Shown here: piece after piece, positions 1-5,578 of the stretch | Layout: each line of letters opens with the position of its first letter | Numbering within the stretch: the stretch's first letter is position 1 | DNA from: Cyanobacteria bacterium UBA3803 | Lineage (GTDB): Bacteria > Cyanobacteriota > Vampirovibrionia > Gastranaerophilales > Gastranaerophilaceae | Reading direction: 5' to 3' | Assembly (NCBI GenBank): GCA_002369055.1 | Contig: DFEL01000023.1 | Span: 1 to 5,578, forward strand | DNA: 5,578 nucleotides | Translations under genes and position numbers: made by a program | The notes under the pieces: generated by a model | Told to the model about the DNA's origin: nothing | Databases searched by the model: none | Seen by the model: only the letters and a program-made list of their open reading frames with translations

Positions 1-1294
1 ATGCAATACCCATTTTTTCTTGGTCTGCTTTTGTTTTTGGTTCAATAGCAACCGAAATTACAGGTTCAGGGAATACCATTTTTTCTAAGATAATAGGTGC
101 TTTTTCATCACATAATGTATCACCTGTTGTTGTATCTTTCAAACCAACTGCAGCACAAATATCACCTGCATATACTTCTTGTTCTTCAAGTCTTTGGTCT
201 GCGTACATACGAACTAAACGAGAAATACGTTCTTTTTTACCGTTAGTTGCGTTCAATACGTAAGAACCTGATGTAATTACACCTGAATATACACGTAAGA
301 ATGTTAAACGACCTACGAACGGGTCAGTCATAACTTTAAATGCTAATGCTGCAAATGGTTCTGAGTCTGATGAATGACGTTCTGTTTTTGTACCGTCTTC
401 CATTTCACCTTCAATAGCTTTTACATCTGTTGGTGATGGCAAGTAATCTACAACGTTATCCAATAACATTTGAACACCTTTGTTCTTGAATGCTGAACCA
501 CAAGTTACAGGAACAATTTTGTTTGCACAAGTAGCTTTTCTTAATACTGATTTTAATTCAGCAACGGTGATAGATTCAGGGTCTTCAAAATATTTTTCCA
601 TTAAAGCATCATCTTCTGATGCAATAGCTTCAACTAATTCTTCTCTGAATTGGTGAGCTTTATCTTTTAATTCTTGAGAAATTTCAGCACATGTATCAAC
701 ATCAAAAACATCAAATTGTTTACCTAAATCATCTCTGTAAATTTCGGCTTTCATTTCGATTAAGTCAATGATACCTTGCATTTTATCTTCAGCACCAATA
801 GGTAATTGAATAGCAAAAGCATTTGCTCTTAATCTGTCTCTGATTTGGTTTAATACACGATAGAAATCAGCACCTGTTCTGTCCATTTTATTTACAAATA
901 CGATACGAGGAACTTCGTAACGGTTTGCTTGACGCCATACTGTTTCAGATTGAGATTGAACACCACCTACTGCACAAAATACTGCAACTTCACCGTCTAA
1001 TACACGCAATGAACGTTCTACTTCAACCGTAAAGTCAACGTGGCCCGGAGTATCAATAATATTCAATTGGTGACCTTTCCATTCAGCTGTTACGGCAGCT
1101 GATTGAATTGTAATACCACGTTCACGTTCTTGGTCCATAAAGTCTGTTACAGCAGCACCGTCGTGAACTTCACCAATTTTGTGTGTTTTACCTGTGTAGA
1201 ACAAAATACGTTCTGTTGTTGTGGTTTTACCTGCGTCAATGTGAGCAGCAATACCAATGTTTCTGATTTTTTCTAATGGTGTCTTTCTTGCCAT
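1..1294 (-). CDS. fusA: Translation elongation factor G (EF-G), N-terminal 431 residues, cut by the window edge
   Basis: EF-G is the cytoplasmic GTPase that drives translocation of tRNA and mRNA on the ribosome and, with the recycling factor, splits post-termination ribosomes. All G motifs are visible: P-loop AHIDAGKT (residues 17-24), switch I RGITI (59-63), DTPGH (81-85, with His85 the expected catalytic histidine), NKMD (135-138) and GSAFK (266-270). The G domain with its G' insert covers about 1-285. Domain II follows from about 313 (PFAALAFKVMTDPFVGRL). Domain III begins near 409 with PEPVISVAIEPK, and the window ends at residue 431, so roughly 60% of a normal 690-700 residue protein is present. 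The start ATG at 1294 has an AAGGAA site 7 bases upstream and gives the standard N-terminus MARKTPLEKIRNIGIAAHID. It looks like canonical EF-G rather than a divergent paralogue, with no frameshift. One small oddity is Glu102 in LDGEVAVF, where Ala or Val is more usual. It follows rpoC2 but lies beyond a terminator. Confidence 0.97.
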   Translation of the reverse strand, partial: MARKTPLEKIRNIGIAAHIDAGKTTTTERILFYTGKTHKIGEVHDGAAVTDFMDQERERGITIQSAAVTAEWKGHQLNIIDTPGHVDFTVEVERSLRVLDGEVAVFCAVGGVQSQSETVWRQANRYEVPRIVFVNKMDRTGADFYRVLNQIRDRLRANAFAIQLPIGAEDKMQGIIDLIEMKAEIYRDDLGKQFDVFDVDTCAEISQELKDKAHQFREELVEAIASEDDALMEKYFEDPESITVAELKSVLRKATCANKIVPVTCGSAFKNKGVQMLLDNVVDYLPSPTDVKAIEGEMEDGTKTERHSSDSEPFAALAFKVMTDPFVGRLTFLRVYSGVITSGSYVLNATNGKKERISRLVRMYADQRLEEQEVYAGDICAAVGLKDTTTGDTLCDEKAPIILEKMVFPEPVISVAIEPKTKADQEKMGIA

Positions 1295-1301
1295 TTCTTA
1301 A

Positions 1302-1307
1302 TTCCTT
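1302..1307 (-). promoter_or_regulatory. Ribosome binding site of fusA
   Basis: Read on the minus strand, AAGGAA lies upstream of the fusA ATG, with 9 bases between the AAGG core and the start codon. This is a good Shine-Dalgarno match at normal spacing and supports 1294 as the start. Confidence 0.8.
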
Positions 1308-1333
1308 ATCTTTTATATACTTGTACATTTGCT

Positions 1334-1339
1334 ATTATA
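1334..1339 (-). promoter_or_regulatory. Second possible -10 box upstream of fusA
   Basis: A second exact TATAAT on the minus strand lies 15 bases closer to fusA than the extended -10 candidate. It has no TG extension and no recognisable -35 at 17 bases (TGTGAT there). It could be a secondary start point or a chance match in AT-rich sequence. Confidence 0.25.
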
Positions 1340-1348
1340 TTAGCGTTA

Positions 1349-1357
1349 ATTATATCA
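1349..1357 (-). promoter_or_regulatory. Extended -10 promoter candidate for fusA
   Basis: On the minus strand the sequence reads TGATATAAT: a perfect TATAAT (1354 to 1349) preceded by the TG of an extended -10 element. No good -35 stands at 16-18 bases. The nearest candidate, TTGAAA at 1381 to 1376, is 21 bases away, which is too far for a standard sigma-70 promoter. The upstream stretch to about 1415 is rich in A and T runs and could act as an UP-like element. Transcription would start near 1342, giving a leader of about 47 bases. A second TATAAT lies 15 bases downstream (1339 to 1334) and is an alternative. The position between the rpoC2 terminator and fusA fits a dedicated fusA promoter. 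AT-rich DNA produces such matches by chance, so confidence is moderate. Confidence 0.5.
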
Positions 1358-1415
1358 TCACATAAAAAACTAAAATTTCAAGCAAAAATTTGTTTTTATT
1401 GTTATAATTTTCAAC

Positions 1416-1446
1416 AAAAAAGGCGACGCCGATGCGTCGCCTTTTT
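1416..1446 (-). terminator. Intrinsic terminator after rpoC2, symmetrical
   Basis: A perfect inverted repeat pairs 1417-1429 with 1434-1446 (13 base pairs around a 4-base loop, CGAT on the plus strand). The core is eight GC-rich pairs, GGCGACGC with GCGTCGCC, flanked by A and T runs. In the rpoC2 direction the hairpin is followed by a run of six T (1421 to 1416), the form of a rho-independent terminator. It starts 16 bases after the rpoC2 stop codon and is by far the most GC-rich spot in the neighbourhood. Because the A run on the other side reads as T on the plus strand, it could also stop transcription from the opposite direction. It separates the polymerase operon from fusA. Confidence 0.9.
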
Positions 1447-1462
1447 ATCTTATATTATCGAA

Positions 1463-4400
1463 TTAACCGATTGTTTCATCATCAATTGAAAATTCGGGAG
1501 CACCAAACATTCCTTCAATTTCTTCCAAAATTGCAGACGGTTTACGTGCTTGATTTCTTTGTGCTGCACGGCGTTGTGCTTCTTTATCCTTTTCTTCGTT
1601 TGCATGAGTTAAGTGATAGAAACCTGTACCGGCAGGAATTAAACGACCGATAATAACGTTTTCTTTTAAACCTCTTAACAAGTCTTTCTTACCGTCAACT
1701 GCTGCTTCTGTCAATATTCTTGTTGTTTCTTGGAATGAAGCTGCTGAAATGAATGATTCTGTATTCAATGAAGCTTTAGTAATACCTAACAACATGTATT
1801 CACAAGTTGCAGGTTGACCGCCATTGGCAAGAACTGCATCATTTTCTTTTTCAAAGATTTGAACTTCAATCAATTCACCAGGTAATAAGTTTGTATCACC
1901 TGCATCAACAATTTTAACTTTTTTAGTCATTTGTCTTACGATAATTTCCACGTGCTTATCGGCAATTTCTACACCTTGAGAGCGGTATACACGTTGAACT
2001 TCGTCTACCAAGTATTGTTGAGCAACTTCAGGGCCGCATAATCTCATAACGTCATGTGGATTTAAAGGACCACTTGTTAAAGGTTGACCTTTAACAATTT
2101 TTTGACCGTTTTGAACAACTATATTTGCGTCAATTGCGAACTTGATTTCGGTTTTTGAACCGTCTTCAGTTTCAAGATACAATCTTGGCATATCGTCATC
2201 TGTTTCAATAATTGCAGTTCCGTCGTCTTCCGCCAAAATAGCACAATCTTTTGGCTTACGACCTTCAAGCAATTCTTCAACTCTCGGAAGACCTTGTACG
2301 ATATCACCTGTTTTTTGTCTTTCATATACAAGTGATACCAACATATCACCACGTAGTACCAATGAACCTGCGGAAACAAGTAACATTGTACCAGGACTTA
2401 TCAAATATGGTCTACCTGTTCTTATTACAATTTGATTTTTTTCAACTGAAACAACTTGACCTGAAACAGGTGCTCTGTCTTCTCCTTCAGTTAATAAATC
2501 ATCTTGTTTTATAAATTGACCTTTTTTAACTACGGCTTTTGTTTTCACTGCAACTTTTTCTTCGTAATTGTCACAGATTAACAGCAATCTTCTTGCTTCT
2601 TCTTCATTATTCTTAATTGAAGCAACACCGTCATTTACAGCCAATACACAAGTTTTTGCAACAGGTGTTTTTGGTTCAATAACTTCACCGTTTTTAACAA
2701 GAAGTTCGGTTTGCAATGAATCATTTAATTTTGAATTACCTTCAATATCACGACGTACAATTAACTTATCAAGTACAACTATTTTTAAGCTGCCTTTGTC
2801 ATCAAGTTCAACCATACCTTTTAAGTGTGATAAATGACCTTGCATTTGAAGAACTAAACTTGTTCTTATTAATGTTGCACCGTCAAGATTTCTTACTCTT
2901 GCACCGTCTTTGTATTGTAATTGAGTAACAGGAACAATATCAATTAATTCATCTGATGAATCGAATTTAATAGAAACATCTTTTTGGTCAACTTTAATTA
3001 CTTGAACAGGTCTTACCAAAATTTGAATAGGTTGATTTGCAAGATTATCTTCTTCAATATTCATTGAAGCATCCATTTCTTCATCCAAATCATCAATATC
3101 CAAATCGTCCATTTCAGTATCCATAATTGTTACGATAGAAGTTTCTTTTGCCTTTATACCGTCAGCAATTACAGTACCTTTTTTGATAACTTCGCCTTCT
3201 TCTACTTTTAATTCTGAAACATTTGCCAATTGATAAATTTCACCAGGACGAACTGTTACTTCGTGAATTACATCGTTGTATTCTTTAATTTCTACAATAC
3301 CGTCTAAATGACAATACACGTCTTTTACAATTTCTGTACCCGCAGTAACTTTTGTTCCGGATTCAACCATTTTTAAAGTTGATTCTTTATTTAATTGATG
3401 TACTTCTTCAGGAATAAATACAACTGAACCTGCTTTTGTTATAATTTGATTTTCATCAACTTCTACATCAACGTATTTGATTTCACCTGATGAAGAAACA
3501 GAACAATCATCACTAATTAATTCGGCAATAATCATACCGTTTTCAACTGTTGTATCAACAGGAGATTTAACGATATACTTTTCACCTGTTTTATCAACTG
3601 TCCATAATTGTTCTTTTTTAGTTTGTTCAAATGTCGCATTTGAAGGCATAATTGATGCGATTACAATTGTTAATTCTTTACCTGAAACAATTTTCTTAAT
3701 CTTTTTACCTTCAAATTTAACATCTTCTATAACAAGGTCATCACCAACTCTAACTTCTCCACCGTGTTCACAAACGGTTAAAGTTTCAGCCAGTTTTTCA
3801 CCTTCTTTAATTTTTTGTTCATCTTTTACAAGAATTTTTGAACCGCCCGGTAAGTTATAAACATCACCACCAAGAACCCAAACAACACCACTCTTGTTTG
3901 CAGTTCTTGATACGTTACCTTGTCTGTCTTTCTTTTCATCGGCAGTAAAGTCTTGATATACAACTTCACCTGACAAATCTGATGTAATATCCTTTGTTGC
4001 TTTTTCTGTCAAACGAGAACCGTCACCTTGTGATACAGGTTCATACACTGCAAGTTCAAATCCTTTTTCAACTTTTTGACCTTTAGTGAACATTACTGTT
4101 GCACCAGCAGGAATATGATATTTTCTTGTTTTACTTGCACCTTTAATTTCTACATCAGTTTCAAGAATTAAAATTTGTACTATATCCCCGTGACGAGTTC
4201 TAACTTCTCTTGTTTTAACAGCAGTTACAACTTCACCGGCTTCTTCTGCCAATATATGCTTCATAGCACCTGAACCTTTGAATACACCGCCTGTGTGGAA
4301 TGTACGCATTGTTAATTGTGTACCGGGTTCACCAATTGATTGAGCAGCAATAATACCGATTGATTCACCAACATCAACTAATTTTTGAGTTGTCATTGCC

Positions 4401-5329
4401 CAACCATAACATTTTTGACAGATACCATATTCTAATTCACAAGTTAAACCTGAACGAACTGCTAATTCTGTTAATTCAATACCTGAACGTTCAATCTTTT
4501 TGATATCTTTTCTGTCTAAAGTTGTGTTATTTGCAACCAATACATTTCCGTCAGCATCAAGAATATCTTGTGCTATTGTTCTGCCTAATAATCTGTCGAT
4601 TAGCGGAACAATACAAGTATCACCGTCATAGATACCTTTTAACATAATATGCTTTTTACCGTGACAATCTGTATCACGAATAATTACATCTTGTGCAACG
4701 TCAACAAGACGTCTTGTTAAATAACCTGAGTCGGCTGTTTTCAACGCAGTATCTACAAGACCTTTTCTTGCACCATAAGATGAAATGATGTATTCAGTTA
4801 CGGACAAACCTTCTTTAAAGTTTGCTCTAATAGGCAAGTCGATGATTTGACCTTGTGCATCAGCCATCAGACCACGCATACCAACCAATTGTGATACTTG
4901 CGATAAGTTACCTCTGGCACCTGAGAATGCCATCATATATACAGGGTTTAATCTATCAAAGTTTTTAACTACTTGTTCTGTTAATTTTGCTGTTGTTTCA
5001 GACCAAGTGTCGATAACCTTTGTATATCTTTCTACTTCTGTAATTTCACCTTTAAGGTATCTGTTTGTTGATTTTTGAATTTCCTCATCAGCTTCTTTTA
5101 ATAATTGTTGTTTAATTGGAGGAACTGATAAGTCAGAAATTGAAATAGTTACACCTGATTTTGTTGCATAGTGATAACCTAAATTTTTCAATGTATTTGC
5201 TAATGTAGCTGTTTTTGCACCACCAAACTCAAGATAAATTTGTGCAAGTAAATTCTTCAATGCACCTTTATCCATTTGTTTGTTAATGAAATCTAATGTT
5301 TTCTTTTGTGTTGTATACATATTTGTCAT
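1463..5329 (-). CDS. rpoC2: DNA-directed RNA polymerase subunit beta'' (RpoC2), complete, 1288 residues
   Basis: This is the C-terminal half of the split beta' subunit. With RpoC1 it forms the beta' side of the RNA polymerase clamp and active centre. In order it shows an N-terminal region matching beta' after the split (KGALKNLL, GYHYATKSGVTISISDL, about 18-67), NPVYMMAFSGARG (128-140), the bridge helix region (about 168-207, including GARKGLVDTALKTADSGYLT), and a zinc site with all four cysteines (Cys222, Cys297, Cys304, Cys307). The trigger loop first arm follows (GESIGIIAAQSIGEPGTQLT and MRTFHTGG, 321-348, with Met341 and His345 matching E. coli Met932 and His936). Next come a large SI3 insertion (about 352-1006), the second trigger-loop arm and following region (GDIVQGLPRVEELLEGRKPK, 1008-1027), and the conserved end FISAASFQETTRILTEAA to RLIPAGTGF (1193-1237). 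A charged tail of about 51 residues follows. The length is close to the roughly 1300 residues usual for cyanobacterial RpoC2. The start at 5329 is preferred over Met4 because of its ribosome binding site. It lies 18 bases after rpoC1 and is probably co-transcribed with it. No frameshift is seen. Confidence 0.98.
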   Translation of the reverse strand: MTNMYTTQKKTLDFINKQMDKGALKNLLAQIYLEFGGAKTATLANTLKNLGYHYATKSGVTISISDLSVPPIKQQLLKEADEEIQKSTNRYLKGEITEVERYTKVIDTWSETTAKLTEQVVKNFDRLNPVYMMAFSGARGNLSQVSQLVGMRGLMADAQGQIIDLPIRANFKEGLSVTEYIISSYGARKGLVDTALKTADSGYLTRRLVDVAQDVIIRDTDCHGKKHIMLKGIYDGDTCIVPLIDRLLGRTIAQDILDADGNVLVANNTTLDRKDIKKIERSGIELTELAVRSGLTCELEYGICQKCYGWAMTTQKLVDVGESIGIIAAQSIGEPGTQLTMRTFHTGGVFKGSGAMKHILAEEAGEVVTAVKTREVRTRHGDIVQILILETDVEIKGASKTRKYHIPAGATVMFTKGQKVEKGFELAVYEPVSQGDGSRLTEKATKDITSDLSGEVVYQDFTADEKKDRQGNVSRTANKSGVVWVLGGDVYNLPGGSKILVKDEQKIKEGEKLAETLTVCEHGGEVRVGDDLVIEDVKFEGKKIKKIVSGKELTIVIASIMPSNATFEQTKKEQLWTVDKTGEKYIVKSPVDTTVENGMIIAELISDDCSVSSSGEIKYVDVEVDENQIITKAGSVVFIPEEVHQLNKESTLKMVESGTKVTAGTEIVKDVYCHLDGIVEIKEYNDVIHEVTVRPGEIYQLANVSELKVEEGEVIKKGTVIADGIKAKETSIVTIMDTEMDDLDIDDLDEEMDASMNIEEDNLANQPIQILVRPVQVIKVDQKDVSIKFDSSDELIDIVPVTQLQYKDGARVRNLDGATLIRTSLVLQMQGHLSHLKGMVELDDKGSLKIVVLDKLIVRRDIEGNSKLNDSLQTELLVKNGEVIEPKTPVAKTCVLAVNDGVASIKNNEEEARRLLLICDNYEEKVAVKTKAVVKKGQFIKQDDLLTEGEDRAPVSGQVVSVEKNQIVIRTGRPYLISPGTMLLVSAGSLVLRGDMLVSLVYERQKTGDIVQGLPRVEELLEGRKPKDCAILAEDDGTAIIETDDDMPRLYLETEDGSKTEIKFAIDANIVVQNGQKIVKGQPLTSGPLNPHDVMRLCGPEVAQQYLVDEVQRVYRSQGVEIADKHVEIIVRQMTKKVKIVDAGDTNLLPGELIEVQIFEKENDAVLANGGQPATCEYMLLGITKASLNTESFISAASFQETTRILTEAAVDGKKDLLRGLKENVIIGRLIPAGTGFYHLTHANEEKDKEAQRRAAQRNQARKPSAILEEIEGMFGAPEFSIDDETIG
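2312..4276 (-). other. SI3 (sequence insertion 3) within the RpoC2 trigger loop, about 655 residues
   Basis: Between trigger-loop arm one (ending FHTGGVF, residue 350) and arm two (starting TGDIVQGLPRV, residue 1007) lies an insertion of about 655 residues. E. coli beta' has about 188 residues here, while cyanobacterial RpoC2 has a similarly large one. Motifs WVLGGDVYNLP (484-494), EHGGEVRV (521-528) and VRPGEIY (693-699) resemble cyanobacterial SI3. The segment contains recurrent units of the form V..G..V..G..LA, as in barrel-sandwich-hybrid domains, near residues 406-431, 491-516, 585-608, 704-724, 876-892, 925-963 and 975-1000. This points to a chain of small beta domains. An acidic linker (737-761) divides it into two parts. 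Known cyanobacterial SI3 reaches out from the catalytic centre across the polymerase surface. The same arrangement here is inferred from sequence. Confidence 0.85.
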
Positions 5330-5335
5330 TGTTTA

Positions 5336-5344
5336 TTCACCCTT
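5336..5344 (-). promoter_or_regulatory. Ribosome binding site of rpoC2
   Basis: On the minus strand AAGGGTGAA sits in the 18-base gap after the rpoC1 stop, with about 10 bases between AAGGG and the ATG at 5329. The other in-frame ATG (Met4, at 5320) would be 19 bases away, so this site decides the start. It also shows that RpoC2 is translated by its own initiation rather than by readthrough from rpoC1. Confidence 0.75.
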
Positions 5345-5347
5345 ATA

Positions 5348-5578
5348 TTATAAAACTGCGTTTCTTACTGCTTCATTAAAAATAATTCTACCTGCTGTTG
5401 TTTCAATACGTTTACCGTGTTCATCTCTTACATAAATTTTGTCATGTAATTTTATAACACCTGCTTCCAAAGCAGCAATAGCATCTTGGAAATTGTAGAA
5501 ATATTTTGAAGGTACCATATTTTCATCTTTAATAAGAGTCAAATAATACATACCCATAACCATATCTTGAGATGGTGT
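5348..5578 (-). CDS. rpoC1: DNA-directed RNA polymerase subunit gamma/beta' N-terminal part (RpoC1), last 76 residues
   Basis: The frame is open from the window edge at 5578 to a TAA at 5348. It begins TPSQDMVMGMYYLT, which matches the conserved beta' motif VPSQDVVLGLYYMT downstream of the catalytic region. It continues through KYFYNFQDAIAALEAGVIKLHDKIYV, typical of this part of beta', and ends ETTAGRIIFNEAVRNAVL, the normal end of cyanobacterial RpoC1 (TTPGRIIxN-type). The ATG codons inside this stretch are internal, so the visible part is a 5'-truncated gene only because of the window edge. The catalytic NADFDGD motif and clamp helices would lie outside the window. The stretch between KIYVR and TTAGR is short (DEHGKRIE, 8 residues), where photosynthetic cyanobacteria often have a longer insert. 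The protein partners RpoC2, encoded 18 bases downstream. Confidence 0.95.
   Translation of the reverse strand, partial: TPSQDMVMGMYYLTLIKDENMVPSKYFYNFQDAIAALEAGVIKLHDKIYVRDEHGKRIETTAGRIIFNEAVRNAVL

Noticed and set aside
1331..1344. Small inverted repeat GCTA/TAGC around the predicted fusA transcription start
   Set aside because: Only four pairs and AT-rich. It is too weak to call an operator or a leader hairpin.
1372..1392. AAATTT-containing inverted repeat upstream of the fusA promoter
   Set aside because: Such repeats are expected by chance in strongly AT-rich intergenic DNA, and there is no sign of a specific regulator site.
1432..1653. Plus-strand open frame of 73 residues starting in the terminator
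   Set aside because: It starts inside the hairpin and runs antisense to the conserved C-terminus of RpoC2. It has no ribosome binding site and no similarity that I recognise.
2119..2379. Minus-strand open frame of 86 residues inside rpoC2 in another frame
   Set aside because: The rpoC2 frame here encodes the conserved GLPRVEELLEGRKPK and following region, so the alternative frame is a shadow.
2142..2928. Several overlapping plus-strand open frames of 70-97 residues
   Set aside because: They overlap each other and rpoC2 in different frames, and their sequences follow from rpoC2 codon bias. No family is recognisable.
3477..3860. Plus-strand open frame of 127 residues antisense to rpoC2
   Set aside because: It lies wholly within the SI3-coding region of rpoC2, has a serine/threonine/isoleucine-rich composition typical of reverse-complement shadow frames, and shows no recognisable domain or ribosome binding site.
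5330..5347. Possible frameshift or assembly error splitting a single rpoC gene
   Set aside because: The break has a proper stop, a good ribosome binding site and a start codon. It falls at the known cyanobacterial split site, with normal ends on both proteins.

Overview
This is an AT-rich window of bacterial core information-processing genes, all read from the minus strand. In transcription order it holds the 3' end of rpoC1 (5578 to 5348), the complete rpoC2 (5329 to 1463), an intrinsic terminator (about 1446 to 1416), a short promoter and leader region, and the first 431 codons of fusA (1294 to 1, cut by the window edge). I see no convincing plus-strand gene, RNA gene, mobile element or CRISPR array. 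Long open frames on the plus strand lie antisense to rpoC2 and encode nothing recognisable.

The RNA polymerase beta' subunit is split into two genes at the position used by cyanobacteria and plastids. RpoC1 ends just after a TTAGRIIF motif, and RpoC2 restarts at a KKTLDFINKQMDKGALKNLL-type N-terminus. RpoC2 also carries a roughly 655-residue insertion in the trigger loop, with local motifs typical of cyanobacterial SI3 (WVLGGDVYNLP, VRPGEIY). Together with the low GC content, this suggests a non-photosynthetic cyanobacterial relative of the Melainabacteria/Vampirovibrionia type, such as a gut Gastranaerophilales. The cyanobacteria-like lineage is well supported by the sequence. The exact order is inference.

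rpoC1 and rpoC2 are separated by only 18 bases and are very probably co-transcribed, with rpoB presumably upstream outside the window. A strong GC-rich hairpin with flanking A and T runs starts 16 bases after the rpoC2 stop and should end that transcript. fusA is preceded by its own extended -10 promoter candidate and a good ribosome binding site, so it probably forms a separate transcription unit. The usual rpsL and rpsG genes do not lie between the polymerase genes and fusA.

I did not find an undescribed system. The points most worth a second look are within RpoC2: the very large SI3, an acidic low-complexity linker in its middle, and a charged C-terminal tail beyond the conserved end of beta'.
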